NCBI GenBank assembly: GCA_003155915.1
Contig: PMFA01000021.1
Location: 25,356 to 89,355, forward strand
Direction of reading: 5' to 3'
DNA from: Acidimicrobiaceae bacterium
GTDB taxonomy: Bacteria; Actinomycetota; Acidimicrobiia; Acidimicrobiales; RAAP-2
DNA: 64,000 bases
Notes under the pieces: model-generated
What the model saw: only the letters and a program-made list of their open reading frames with translations
Told to the model about the DNA's origin: nothing
Databases searched by the model: none
Part shown: positions 36,079 through 45,362 of the stretch, piece by piece
Numbering within the stretch: position 1 is the first letter of the stretch
Layout: each line of letters begins with the position of its first letter
Translations under genes and position numbers: made by a program

Positions 36079-37191
36079 GTGACACCGACCAGCCCACACG
36101 AAACTGAACTCAGCGCGATCGTTGAGCCGCAACTGGTTCGCACGTTGGGTGAATTGGGCTTTCTCGGCGACGTCGTTGAGAACGACGGCTCGATCCGGGT
36201 CGAACTCGTACTTCCCGTAAGTGCTTGGCCCAATTTGGCCCTACTCGAGACGTCCATCCACGAGATCGTCCCGGACGCCACCGTTGTGGTTCGTCCCATG
36301 GACGAAGAGGAGCTCCTCGGGCTTCGCAATTTCCTTCGCGGCGCGATGGCCGGTGACCCGGGCCCGGGTGAACACGCGCACGGCGACGCTGCGCCCAAGT
36401 TCCTCGACAAGCTCTCCAAGACCCGAATTCTCGGTATCTCCTCCGGAAAGGGGGGTGTGGGCAAGTCCTCGGTGACGGTCAATCTCGCGATCGCCCTGGC
36501 CCAGAGTGGGCTCGACGTCGGCGTGCTCGACGCTGACGTCTACGGATTCTCCTTGCCCAAGATGCTCGGCGCGGTAAACGATCCGATCGTGCTCGGCGAT
36601 ACGGTTATCCCGACCTTGGCGCACGGCGTGCGTTGCGTCTCGATGGGCTACTTCGTGCCGGACGAACAACCGGTCATCTGGCGCGGTCCGATGTTGCACA
36701 AGGCGATCCAACAGTTGGTCTCCGAGGCGTGGTGGGACGAGCCGGACTTCTTGTTGATCGATATGCCTCCCGGCACCGGTGACGTCGCGCTGACGCTCTC
36801 AGAAGTGCTGCCGCGCATCGAGATGTACGTCGTGACGACGCCACAGGCGGCCGCGCAGCGCGTCGCGCAGCGTTCGGCGTACGCGGCACGAAAACTGAAG
36901 CTCAGCGTGCGCGGCGTCATCGAGAACATGAGTTGGTTCACCGGCGACGACGAGAAGCGCTACGAGATCTTCGGCGCCGGTGGTGGCGCGCGGCTCGCGC
37001 AAGAACTCGGCATCGCGCTCTTGGGACAGATTCCCCTCGACACCAAACTGCGCGAAGGCGGCGACGTGGGCGAGCCGATCGTCGTTTACGATCCCGAGAG
37101 CGATGTGTCGCTGGCGTTCAAGGCGCTGGCGGCCACGATCGTGAGTCAAGGTCCGGCGCGCGTCTACCGACAAGAACTGAAGCTTTCGTAG
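36079..37191 (+). CDS. mrp: Mrp/NBP35-family Fe-S cluster carrier ATPase
   Basis: The 370-residue protein has an N-terminal MIP18-like region (residues ~1-85) and a P-loop ATPase with the deviant Walker A SSGKGGVGKSSVTVNLA, LDADVYGFSLPKMLG, LIDMPPGTGDVALTLS and GVIENMSWF. The CPxC cysteine pair usual in Mrp after the ENMS motif is absent here (ENMSWFTGDDEKRYEIFGAG). It would hand Fe-S clusters to target proteins. GTG at 36079 follows an AAAGGA site. It is divergent from the SufR-like regulator. Confidence 0.92.
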   Translation: MTPTSPHETELSAIVEPQLVRTLGELGFLGDVVENDGSIRVELVLPVSAWPNLALLETSIHEIVPDATVVVRPMDEEELLGLRNFLRGAMAGDPGPGEHAHGDAAPKFLDKLSKTRILGISSGKGGVGKSSVTVNLAIALAQSGLDVGVLDADVYGFSLPKMLGAVNDPIVLGDTVIPTLAHGVRCVSMGYFVPDEQPVIWRGPMLHKAIQQLVSEAWWDEPDFLLIDMPPGTGDVALTLSEVLPRIEMYVVTTPQAAAQRVAQRSAYAARKLKLSVRGVIENMSWFTGDDEKRYEIFGAGGGARLAQELGIALLGQIPLDTKLREGGDVGEPIVVYDPESDVSLAFKALAATIVSQGPARVYRQELKLS

Positions 37192-37336
37192 TTCGAAACA
37201 GTTCGTTGGCCCGAGATTGCTGCCGATGCACTCGTCGATCGATGGTGGTCGTGTCGGTCAATCAATGTGAGAATTTCTCAAACGTTCGTCTCAATCGAAC
37301 AGAAATCCTCCGTTCCGGACGAACCGAGAAAACGTC

Positions 37337-37363
37337 TAGACAATTTAGGTTTCATCTGATAAT
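37337..37363 (+). promoter_or_regulatory. Weak promoter candidate upstream of the amino-acid permease
   Basis: TAGACA (37337-37342) and GATAAT (37358-37363, as TGATAAT) are separated by 15 bases, shorter than the usual 17. It lies in a 218-base AT-richer spacer with no gene, 46 bases before the permease start. Confidence 0.3.
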
Positions 37364-37409
37364 TTGCCGCTCACTGGGCAAACGCGCCCGGGCCATCGGG
37401 GGGATAGAC

Positions 37410-38975
37410 ATGGATGAGACCGACACCGCGGACGTAGGTTCGGGTCAGAGCGACCAGAAGGACCTCGCCGCATTCGGCTACAAACAGGAACTGCACCGAA
37501 CGCTGGGATTCTTCAGCTCATTCGCCGCAGCGTTCAGCTACATCTCACCGTCGACGGGAATCTTCACCCTCTTCGCGCTGGGACTCACGACCATCGGTGG
37601 CGTCTTCATCTGGAGTTGGCCGATCGTCGCCGCGGGCCAGATGTTGGTGGCCCTCAACTTCGCCGAGGTCTCGAGCCACTTCCCGGTGGCCGGTTCGGTC
37701 TTCCAATGGACCAAGTACTTGGCCGGGCGACCGTACGCGTGGTTCACGGGTTGGATTTACCTCTTCGCCGGCGTCCTCACGGTGACGGCCGTCGTCGTGA
37801 CGTTGCCGCTCACCATCTTGCCGATGTTGAACCTGATGGGTTGGAACCTGGACGCTGCGGCGCTCCACGACCAAATCTGGGTTGCCGCCATCACGCTCGT
37901 CGTCATCACCGTGTTGAACATCTACAGCGTGAAGGTCGTCTCGGTGGTGAACAATACCGGCGTCTTTTTCGAGATTGTCGGCCTCGTGGTCTTCGCCGTC
38001 GTGATGCTGATCGTGCACCGTCACCAGCCGATCTCTGTTGTCACGAACACCGGAGGACTGCACCTCGGTTTCGGTTCGTTCTTTCTCGCGATGTTCATGA
38101 GCCTCTTCGTGATCTACGGGATGGATACCGCGTCCACGCTCGCCGAAGAGACCAAGGACCCGCGCCGCGCCGCGCCCAAGGCCGTCCTCTCGTCGGTCGG
38201 CGGGGCGTTCATCATCGGTGGCATCTTCCTCATCGCGATCTTGATGGCGATTCCGAACCTCAAGACCGCCATCGCCAATGGCTGGGGACCGGCGCAGATC
38301 ATCGAGGCCAACTTCTCTAAGCCCTACGCGATCATCTATCTCGCGGTGGTGTCGGCCGCCATCTTGGTGTGCTGTCTCAGCATCATGACCGCGACCATCC
38401 GACTGTGCTTCGGGATGTCGCGCGACAATCGCCTACCGAGATCTGCTGCCTTGTCACGGGTGCACCCCAAGTTGCACACCCCGATTCTTTCTTGCATCGT
38501 GGTCGCCATCCTGGCCGCGATTCCACTGTTGAAGTACACGGGTGCCGGCATCGTGGCGATCGCGGCGACGGCGATGATCTACCTCAGCTACTTCCTCGGG
38601 AACCTGGCGGTGTTCGGGGCTCGTCTCAAGGGATGGCCGAGGGAGAAGACGCCGTTCGTGCTTGGCAAGTGGGGGATGCTGATCAACATCCTGGCGTTGT
38701 GCTGGGGCGGCGCGATGTTGATCAACTTCGCGTGGCCGCGAGCGGCGAGCAACCCGACACCCAATCAAACGGCGGGCGCGCTGAGTACCGGCATATCGTT
38801 CTTGAACAAGGTGCCGATCCTCTACACCGTTCTCGGCGTCATTTTGATCGTGGGCGTTCTCTACTACTTCTTTGCCGAAGTGCGAAAGCCGAAAGTCGAC
38901 ATCGTGAGGCCCGCCGAGACCGGACCGCTCGTGATTCCGGCCGAGTCGTTGCCACCGGACGAGGTCACTATTTAG
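37410..38975 (+). CDS. APC-family amino acid/amine permease
   Basis: The 521-residue protein is a 12-14-helix secondary transporter of the amino acid-polyamine-organocation superfamily. The first helix region GYKQELHRTLGFFSSFAAAF, then SYISPSTGIFTLF, and later SLFVIYGMDTASTLAEETKD, which leads into PRRAAPKAV, are typical of the amino-acid permease group. An eighth-helix region with IMTATIRLCFGMSRDNRLP follows. The substrate is unknown; nearby choline- and dimethylglycine-related genes make an amine or amino acid plausible. The ATG at 37410 follows a GGGGGGA site; open frame upstream overlaps mrp and is not used. Confidence 0.9.
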   Translation: MDETDTADVGSGQSDQKDLAAFGYKQELHRTLGFFSSFAAAFSYISPSTGIFTLFALGLTTIGGVFIWSWPIVAAGQMLVALNFAEVSSHFPVAGSVFQWTKYLAGRPYAWFTGWIYLFAGVLTVTAVVVTLPLTILPMLNLMGWNLDAAALHDQIWVAAITLVVITVLNIYSVKVVSVVNNTGVFFEIVGLVVFAVVMLIVHRHQPISVVTNTGGLHLGFGSFFLAMFMSLFVIYGMDTASTLAEETKDPRRAAPKAVLSSVGGAFIIGGIFLIAILMAIPNLKTAIANGWGPAQIIEANFSKPYAIIYLAVVSAAILVCCLSIMTATIRLCFGMSRDNRLPRSAALSRVHPKLHTPILSCIVVAILAAIPLLKYTGAGIVAIAATAMIYLSYFLGNLAVFGARLKGWPREKTPFVLGKWGMLINILALCWGGAMLINFAWPRAASNPTPNQTAGALSTGISFLNKVPILYTVLGVILIVGVLYYFFAEVRKPKVDIVRPAETGPLVIPAESLPPDEVTI

Positions 38976-39175
38976 TTCGAACTCTTTCAAGTTCGCGAGC
39001 AATGTGAGATGAATGGTTGATGCGTAGCCGTGTCGACGTAGGGCTACGACGTCGGCGCAGAACTCTCAATGGCGAAGCAGCGTATCTGGCAAACACGGTC
39101 CATCGGGAGCCGGATTTCGACGCTCTTCAGGGTCGAGGGTGTCGACGTCGTGGTCACGAATCTGTCAGGTAGTCG

Positions 39176-39865
39176 TCAGCACGCGGTCCCGGGGAGAGTG
39201 TTGATGCTCCCGGGGCACCACGTGAAGGCCAGACTCGACGTCACGCGGCCCTCGTTGTCAAACCCGATTATTCGCCCGAGGGCGACGTTCCCGTAAGTCC
39301 ATGGTGCGTGCCAATGCGGCCACTTCGCCATCGGGATGCGCAGCACCTCGAAGCCACCACCATGCGCGAGCACGATCGAGCGCGACCCCGCCGTGGTCAC
39401 GACAACCGATGTCGTGTGCTGACCAAGGTGCACGAGCATGAGCACGTCGCTGTTGAGACCGCCGTCCACGACGGCGACGGGTGCGTCAAGCGCCGCGCGC
39501 ATCGCGGCGTGGCTGATCCCTGCGCTGCCCGTCCCCATTCCATCGAAGCACCAGACGGGACCGGTGGGCGTCTGAATGGCAGCAATCGACGCCACCGTGC
39601 CCAGTCCGACGACAACTGGTCGCAAACCCGTCGCCGGAAGTCCAGTCGTTGGATTCACCAGCGCTCGAGAGCAGTCCGCCAAAGTCGTGTTGATCGTCGG
39701 GCCACTGGCGCGAGAGAACCCGTACCAAAGGATCGCGACGACGACGATGGTCAAGGCACCACCCCAGAGGACCCATCCACGCGTGCGGCGAAGGATGGTG
39801 CCGGGAGGAGTGGCACCGCGCCCGACCGTCTCGACGTGATCACTCGTCGGATTGGTGGCGGTCAC
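39176..39865 (-). CDS. Single-helix membrane protein with extracytoplasmic domain, unknown function
   Basis: I do not recognise this 229-residue protein. It has a ~30-residue cytoplasmic tail, one membrane helix (WVLWGGALTIVVVAILWYGF) and an outside domain with four cysteines (LADCSR, VWCFDG, FTWCPG and the C-terminal GTAC) that could pair. The start is GTG. It is a single gene on the minus strand between the permease and the GntR regulator. Confidence 0.65.
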   Translation of the reverse strand: MTATNPTSDHVETVGRGATPPGTILRRTRGWVLWGGALTIVVVAILWYGFSRASGPTINTTLADCSRALVNPTTGLPATGLRPVVVGLGTVASIAAIQTPTGPVWCFDGMGTGSAGISHAAMRAALDAPVAVVDGGLNSDVLMLVHLGQHTTSVVVTTAGSRSIVLAHGGGFEVLRIPMAKWPHWHAPWTYGNVALGRIIGFDNEGRVTSSLAFTWCPGSINTLPGTAC

Positions 39866-40041
39866 TTCTGTTATTTAACCAGATGGTGCCGATGGCACGC
39901 TTCGCGGCCATCGAGACGTTCACAACTCGACCTCTGAACCAGTGCGACATTGACGGCAAGCGCAATGACAATCAGTAGGACCCAGAGGGATGGCTTGCCA
40001 ACACGTATCTCGCCTTGGCGCCGAACCCAATCAGGGTGGCG

Positions 40042-40806
40042 TTACTTCGGCGGTAGTTCGAAGGACCACACGAGCGTGCGGCTGCGGTCGGCGCGCAAGA
40101 TGTCGCACGCGCTCTCAACCGGTACGCCGTTGGCGTCGAAGGCCTCACGTTCGACGCGCAGTAGCGGCGTGCCCCGGGTGACGTCCAGTAGGCGCGCGGT
40201 GCGCGCATTCGCGGCGACCGGTGAGATTCGCTCGACCGCGCGCACCGGCCGGGCGTCGTAGCGGCGCTCGAGGAGTTCGTAAATCGATCCGTGGAGCGGC
40301 TCACTGAGCAAGCCGGCGAATCGCTCAGCCGGGAAACTCGAGTGCTCGAGCAGCACCGGGAGGTCGTTGGCGAAGCGCAAGCGATCGATTTCGAAGACCT
40401 CTTCACCTTCGGACAGCTGCAGCGCCTCGGCCGTCGCCTCATCGGCTTCGACGCGTTCAGTTCGCAACACCCTCGCGCCGGCGATGTGACCGAGACGGCG
40501 GGCCTGTTCGGAAAATCCGGCGAAGGTTGTGAGGTCGTATTCGATGACTGGCTCGGCGATGAAGGTGCCGCCGTTTCGACCGGTGCGACGAAGAATGAGC
40601 TTGCGTAACTGCAAGTCGGCGAGTGCTTGTCGCACCGTTAAACGGTTGACGCCGAACTCCTTGGCGAGTTCACGTTCTGGAGGGAGTCGGTCGCCGGTTC
40701 GAAAGTGGCCGAGTGAGATCGACGACGCCACCGCGTTCGCGATTTGAGTGTGGAGCATCCCTTTGGAGCGCGAAATCTTTGGTGGCCATTTGGAGTTCGG
40801 CGTCAC
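40042..40806 (-). CDS. GntR/HutC-family transcriptional regulator
   Basis: The 254-residue protein has a GntR winged helix (LHTQIANAVASSISLGHFRT, LPPERELAKEFGVNRLTVRQ) and a UTRA effector domain (EVFEIDRLRFANDLPVLLEH, PLLRVEREAFDANGVPVESA). HutC-type regulators sense small metabolites and repress catabolic genes. GTG at 40806 follows an AGGAGA-like site; a longer frame upstream crosses the promoter. It is divergent from the dimethylglycine-dehydrogenase-like gene with a candidate operator in the spacer, so it probably controls that gene and itself. Confidence 0.9.
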   Translation of the reverse strand: MTPNSKWPPKISRSKGMLHTQIANAVASSISLGHFRTGDRLPPERELAKEFGVNRLTVRQALADLQLRKLILRRTGRNGGTFIAEPVIEYDLTTFAGFSEQARRLGHIAGARVLRTERVEADEATAEALQLSEGEEVFEIDRLRFANDLPVLLEHSSFPAERFAGLLSEPLHGSIYELLERRYDARPVRAVERISPVAANARTARLLDVTRGTPLLRVEREAFDANGVPVESACDILRADRSRTLVWSFELPPK

Positions 40807-40864
40807 GGTTAATCCTCTCCAAGCACAGTAACGGGCAGTATTCACTTGCCACGCCAACTGTTTT

Positions 40865-40876
40865 TGGTATAGACAG
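40865..40876. promoter_or_regulatory. Candidate GntR/HutC operator
   Basis: TGGTATAGACAG lies between the divergent gntR and dehydrogenase genes and resembles the TGGTCTAGACCA-type sites of HutC-subfamily regulators such as DasR and NagR. The left half-site matches well and the right half is degenerate. Confidence 0.55.
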
Positions 40877-40906
40877 TTTAGCCAACGACGTGCCGGAGGA
40901 GACACC

Positions 40907-43318
40907 ATGATCGACAGAGCGCGCGTGGTCGTGATCGGCGGGGGAATCGGCGGCTGTTCGATCCTCTACTGGCTCGCACGCCTGGGCTGGAGCGACGTGG
41001 CGCTCGTCGAGCGATCGGAACTCACCAGCGGCTCCACGTTCCATTCGGCGGGACTCGTCGGCCAACTTCGCAACTCCCTTTCACTCACCCAGATGATGAT
41101 GAATTCGGTCGATCTCTACCGGACCCTGGGTGACGAGGTGGATCTCGAGACGGGCTGGCGCGAGGTCGGCTCGTTGCGACTCGCCTCGTCGAAAGAGCAC
41201 ATGGAAGAGCTCGAGCGACAGGCGGCCTGGGCCGAGACGTTCGGTCTGCCGCTGCATCTCATCTCGGCCGACGAGGCGCAATCGATGTTCCCGCCGATGT
41301 CGACCGACGGCGTGCTGGGCGCCGCGCTGTTGCCGTCGGACGGCTACGTCGATCCCAGCCAGTTGACGCTCGCGTTGGCGCGCGGCGCTCGCCAACGTGG
41401 CGCGACGATCCTCACCAACACGCGCGTGACCGGCGTACGGGTCGAGGACAATCGCGTGCGCGCCGTCGAGACGGATCAGGGAACGATCGAGTGCGAGTAC
41501 GTGGTGAACGCGGGCGGCATCTACGCCCACGAGATCGGCCAGTTGGCCGGCGTGCACGTGCCGCTGGTCGCGATGGCCCACCAGTACGCGATCACGAAGC
41601 CGACGGGACTCTCGCGCGACATGCCGACGCTGCGCGACCCGGCCCGCTTGGTCTACTTTCGCGCTGAGAGCGGCGGACTCGTCATGGGCGGGTACGAACG
41701 CAATCCCGCAGTGTGGGGACTCAGCGGGATCGCCCCGGACTTCAACTCACGCCTGTTGGAGCCGGACTGGGACCGCTTCGCGCCGCTCTTCGAGGCCGCG
41801 ATCTCGCGAGTGCCCGAATTGGCCGACGCCGAGATCGTGACGCTGATCAACGGACCCGAGGCCTTCACGCCGGATGGTGAGTTCATCCTCGGTGAGAGCG
41901 CGGTCGCGGGGTTCTGGGTCGCGGCGGGGTTCTGCGCGCACGGCATCGCCGGCTCCGGCGGCATGGGCAAGTTGATGGCCGAATGGATCATCGAGGGTCA
42001 ACCGAGCCTCGACGCGTGGGCGCTCGACTCGCGACGCTTCGGCCCGCAGTACCGGAGTCGGGAGTACACCTTGATCCGCACCGACGAGATCTACGCGACC
42101 TACTACGACGTCAAGTACCCCGGCCACGAGCGCCAGGCCGGGCGACCGCTCAAGGTTTCGCCGGTCAACGCGCGTCACCGCGACCTCGGGGCCGCCTTCG
42201 GCGAGAAGTCCGGCTGGGAACGGGTCAATTGGTACGAGTCCAACGTACGCTCGGGCGATGAATCGACGAGACCCGACGGCTGGGCCGGCATGTTGTGGTC
42301 ACCGGCCATCGGCGCCGAGCACCTCGCCTGTCGAGAGATCGCGGCGCTCTTTGACGAGAGTTCGTTCTCCAAACTCGACGTGACGGGACCCGGAGCGCCA
42401 CAGTTCCTCGAGCGACTCTGTGCGAACGGCGTCGCGCGCCGGATTGGCGCCGTCACCTACACCCAACTCTTGAACCCGCGCGGCGGCGTCGAATGCGACC
42501 TCACGGTGACGAGACTCGCCGAGGACCGCTTTCGTCTCGTGACCGGCACGGCCTTCGGAAATCACGACGGCGCCTGGATTCGCCAGCACCTCGAGGACGA
42601 CTCGGTCGTCGTCGAAGACGTGACGTCGAAGTACGCGTGCTTCGCGCTCTGGGGACCGCGCGCCCGCGAGATCCTCCAGCCGCTCACGGAGTCGGACCTG
42701 TCGCACGAGGCGTTCGGCTACATGAGCGCGAAGGAGATCAACGTCGGCGCGGTGCCGTGTCTCGCCGTGCGCGTCACGTTCGTGGGCGAACTCGGCTGGG
42801 AGCTCTACTGTCCGTGCGAGTACGCCGTCGGACTGTGGGATTCGTTGATGGCGGCCGGGTCGCCGCACGGACTGGTGCCGGGGGGATATCGCGCGATCGA
42901 GTCTCTCCGTCTCGAAAAGGGATATCGCGTCTGGGGGAGCGACGTCACGACGACCGATTCACCATTCGAAGCGGGACTGGGCTTCGCCGTCAAGATAAAG
43001 AAAGGTGAATTCATCGGACGTGATGCGCTCGATCGAGCCGGCGAACCGACTCGTCGCCTCGCCTGTCTTGTCTTGGACGAAGCGAAGTCCGTGGTACTCG
43101 GGTCTGAACCGGTGCGCTTCGAAGGCCGCGCGCTCGGGCGCGTGACGAGCGGCGGGTACGGCTACAGCGTCGAGTCGTCGATCGCCTACGCCTACTTGCC
43201 CGCCGAGCTGGTCGTGCCGGGCACGAGAGTCAGCGTCGGTATGTTCGGTCGCGACGTGGGTGCTGAGGTGAGGGCCGAGCCGCTCTTCGATCCGGGCAAC
43301 GAGAAGGTTCGGGCCTAG
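40907..43318 (+). CDS. Dimethylglycine/sarcosine dehydrogenase-like FAD-aminomethyltransferase fusion
   Basis: The 803-residue protein has an N-terminal DAO-type FAD domain (VVVIGGGIGGCSILYWLARL; TSGSTFHSAG with the histidine that often binds FAD covalently), a FAO_M middle region (~375-430), and a C-terminal GcvT-like folate domain (FSKLDVTGPGAPQFLERLC, LLNPRGGVECDLTVTRL, ESLRLEKGYRVWGSD). Such fusions oxidatively demethylate dimethylglycine or sarcosine and pass formaldehyde to tetrahydrofolate; the exact amine is unproven. The gene is divergent from a GntR regulator and overlaps the convergent kinase gene by four bases. Confidence 0.9.
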   Translation: MIDRARVVVIGGGIGGCSILYWLARLGWSDVALVERSELTSGSTFHSAGLVGQLRNSLSLTQMMMNSVDLYRTLGDEVDLETGWREVGSLRLASSKEHMEELERQAAWAETFGLPLHLISADEAQSMFPPMSTDGVLGAALLPSDGYVDPSQLTLALARGARQRGATILTNTRVTGVRVEDNRVRAVETDQGTIECEYVVNAGGIYAHEIGQLAGVHVPLVAMAHQYAITKPTGLSRDMPTLRDPARLVYFRAESGGLVMGGYERNPAVWGLSGIAPDFNSRLLEPDWDRFAPLFEAAISRVPELADAEIVTLINGPEAFTPDGEFILGESAVAGFWVAAGFCAHGIAGSGGMGKLMAEWIIEGQPSLDAWALDSRRFGPQYRSREYTLIRTDEIYATYYDVKYPGHERQAGRPLKVSPVNARHRDLGAAFGEKSGWERVNWYESNVRSGDESTRPDGWAGMLWSPAIGAEHLACREIAALFDESSFSKLDVTGPGAPQFLERLCANGVARRIGAVTYTQLLNPRGGVECDLTVTRLAEDRFRLVTGTAFGNHDGAWIRQHLEDDSVVVEDVTSKYACFALWGPRAREILQPLTESDLSHEAFGYMSAKEINVGAVPCLAVRVTFVGELGWELYCPCEYAVGLWDSLMAAGSPHGLVPGGYRAIESLRLEKGYRVWGSDVTTTDSPFEAGLGFAVKIKKGEFIGRDALDRAGEPTRRLACLVLDEAKSVVLGSEPVRFEGRALGRVTSGGYGYSVESSIAYAYLPAELVVPGTRVSVGMFGRDVGAEVRAEPLFDPGNEKVRA

Positions 43319-44220
43319 ACGCCGACGTCGCTATAACGCTGGGCCGATCGAAGTCGATCATCGATGTCGTCGTGGTGAGCTAATTCGATGGCGTGTTCAC
43401 CTCGTTCGCGCGCGTAGGCGCTGAAGTCCATCTCCAGCGAGGAGATCGCCATCTGAACGACGCCCCACATCGCTTCGCGAAGTTCGGACACGATCTTCAT
43501 GAGGTGCAGCGTCGACACGACGGGTTCGCTCACGTCCCCGACGTAGTGGCGCAACAGCGCGCTCTCGGACTCGACGGGAAAGCCGTTATTGACCGACACG
43601 TTGGCGAGGTCGAAGAACGGGTCGGACATCCCGGCGTACTCCCAGTCGACGATGCGCACTCGATCGTCGAAGAGGAAGTTGGCGTTCAACAGGTCGTTGT
43701 GTCCTAGAACCGTCGGTCGGAACGGTCGGACCGTCTCTATGCGCGCGAGTAGCTCGAGGGCGAAGATCGAATCGAACGGTGCGTCCACGCCGCGCGCGGT
43801 GGCGACGTCGCGGTGCTCTCGTATGACAAGGTAGGGATTCCAGATCGTGGGCGTCGTACCGGCGTGATGAACTCGGCGCAGGGTCTCGGCGAACTGCGCG
43901 AGCATGGGCTCTTCGGCGAGTTCGGTCGTTGATATCGGTCGGCCGTCGATGAAGCGAAAGACGATGCAACCGGTGGTCGCATCGGTCGCGAGGACCTCGG
44001 GCCCGACGCCGATGGCCGCGGCGAGCCCACCGGCCACGACCTCGTTGGATCGGTCGATCCCGAGCAGGTGCGTGTCGTTGCCCGGGACCCGTACGACCAC
44101 GCGCTCGTCGCCGAGGTCGACGACGTAGTTCGAGTTCGTGATGCCGTGCGCCAACACTTCGATAGAGCGCACTCGACCGGGCCAGAGACGGGCCGTGAGA
44201 TCGTCGACTACTTCAGTCAT
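43315..44220 (-). CDS. Choline kinase-like phosphotransferase
   Basis: The 301-residue protein has the protein-kinase-like fold of choline/ethanolamine kinases: ITNSNYVVDLGDERVVVRVP (nucleotide loop), the catalytic loop LGHNDLLNANFLFDD with the HNDXXXXN pattern, and the metal-binding IVDWEYAGMSDPFFDLANVS. Eukaryotic-type choline kinases share this DWEY motif. Phosphorylation of choline or a similar small alcohol is likely. It is convergent with the dehydrogenase gene, and together they suggest choline/betaine-derived amine use. Confidence 0.85.
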   Translation of the reverse strand: MTEVVDDLTARLWPGRVRSIEVLAHGITNSNYVVDLGDERVVVRVPGNDTHLLGIDRSNEVVAGGLAAAIGVGPEVLATDATTGCIVFRFIDGRPISTTELAEEPMLAQFAETLRRVHHAGTTPTIWNPYLVIREHRDVATARGVDAPFDSIFALELLARIETVRPFRPTVLGHNDLLNANFLFDDRVRIVDWEYAGMSDPFFDLANVSVNNGFPVESESALLRHYVGDVSEPVVSTLHLMKIVSELREAMWGVVQMAISSLEMDFSAYARERGEHAIELAHHDDIDDRLRSAQRYSDVGV

Positions 44221-44320
44221 CGCCCGAGGCTAGAGGGTCGCGAACGCCTCGCGCTGAAGCCGGGATCGCTCTCGTCACTGTTCGACACCGACTTCTAGGA
44301 TGAGAAAGACAAGGGAGGCC

Positions 44321-45286
44321 ATGGAGAACTTCACTGGACGGATCGCCGTCGTCACGGGCGGTGGCACGGGAATGGGCCGAGAACTCGTACGCCAACTGGC
44401 GAAGGCCGGTTGTCACGTGGCGACCTGTGACGTCGCGGCGCCGGCGCTCGAGGAGACGAGATCGCTCGCCCTCGAGACGGCCCCGGCAGGTACGCGGGTG
44501 AGCACGTTCGTCGCCGACGTCGCTGACGAGACCCAACTGCTCGCCTTTCGTGACGCGGTCGCCAAAGAGCACGTGACGACGTCGATCAATCTGTTGTTCA
44601 ACAACGCGGGCGTCGCCGGGGCGGGGAGCTTCGTCGACGACGACCGAGCCGCGTGGGAGCGCACGTTCGCCATCGACTGGGGCGGCGTCTACCTGGGCAC
44701 GAGAACGTTCCTGGGGATGTTGATGGCGGCCGAGGAGGGCCACATCGTCAATACGAGCAGCATCAACGGCATCTTCGCGTCGGTCGGCCCCAATCGGCCC
44801 CACACTTCCTACAGCGCCGCGAAATTCGCCGTGCGCGGCTTCAGCGAGGCGCTCATCGCCGATTTGCGGATGAACGCGCCCCACGTGCGAGTCTCGGTCG
44901 TGATGCCGGGCCACGTCGGGACCTCGATCGTGATCAACTCCGGGATCGTGCACGGCAAGGAACCGGACGCCCTCGACGAGCAGGACCTCGTGAGCGTTCG
45001 GCGCCAACTGGCGGCCGACGGCACGCCAGTCGATGAAGTCTCCGACGAGGACTTGCGAAAGGGCGTGGCGATGTTCGGCGAGGCCTTCCGCGACCTCGCG
45101 CCACTTAGCGCCGCTTCGGCCGCCGAGATGATCCTCGAGGGCGTACGCCAGAACAAGTGGCGCATCCTCGTTGGCGAGGATGCCGTCATCGTCGACCAAA
45201 TGGTGCGCGACGATCCCGAGCACGTCTATGAACCGGAGTTCTGGACCTCTCTCCAAGCGAAAGGTCTCTTCGGGGGTTTCGGGTAG
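44321..45286 (+). CDS. Short-chain dehydrogenase/reductase
   Basis: The 321-residue protein is a classical SDR: NAD(P)-binding VVTGGGTGMGRELVRQL (TGX3GXG), NNAGVAGAGSF, the catalytic serine in NTSSINGIF and the YSAAK motif (YX3K). A C-terminal extension of ~60 residues includes RILVGEDAVIVDQMVRDDPE. The substrate is unknown. The ATG at 44321 follows GGGAGG at 44313-44318; an ATG seven codons upstream lacks a good site. A second SDR lies at 46.5 kb with a similar overall plan. Confidence 0.9.
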   Translation: MENFTGRIAVVTGGGTGMGRELVRQLAKAGCHVATCDVAAPALEETRSLALETAPAGTRVSTFVADVADETQLLAFRDAVAKEHVTTSINLLFNNAGVAGAGSFVDDDRAAWERTFAIDWGGVYLGTRTFLGMLMAAEEGHIVNTSSINGIFASVGPNRPHTSYSAAKFAVRGFSEALIADLRMNAPHVRVSVVMPGHVGTSIVINSGIVHGKEPDALDEQDLVSVRRQLAADGTPVDEVSDEDLRKGVAMFGEAFRDLAPLSAASAAEMILEGVRQNKWRILVGEDAVIVDQMVRDDPEHVYEPEFWTSLQAKGLFGGFG

Positions 45287-45362
45287 AGACCTCTTCGCTT
45301 CGCTGCACTGGCGTTCGGAGGTTTGCGTTCGATCACCACGTCGCTCGCGACCTTTGGCAATC

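Noticed and set aside
38978..38995. CGAACT/AGTTCG hairpin after the amino-acid permease gene as a terminator
   Set aside because: The stem is only six bases, and no T-run follows. It is too weak to list as a feature.
39069..39296. 75-residue plus-strand frame after the permease gene
   Set aside because: Its second half is antisense to the single-helix membrane protein gene at 39176-39865. No ribosome-binding site or domain is visible.
39866..40041. Minus-strand frame after the GntR stop encoding a single hydrophobic helix (PSLWVLLIVIALAVNVALV)
   Set aside because: It has no ATG, GTG or TTG start in frame and continues directly from the GntR stop codon. It may be an eroded membrane segment, but there is no support for a gene.
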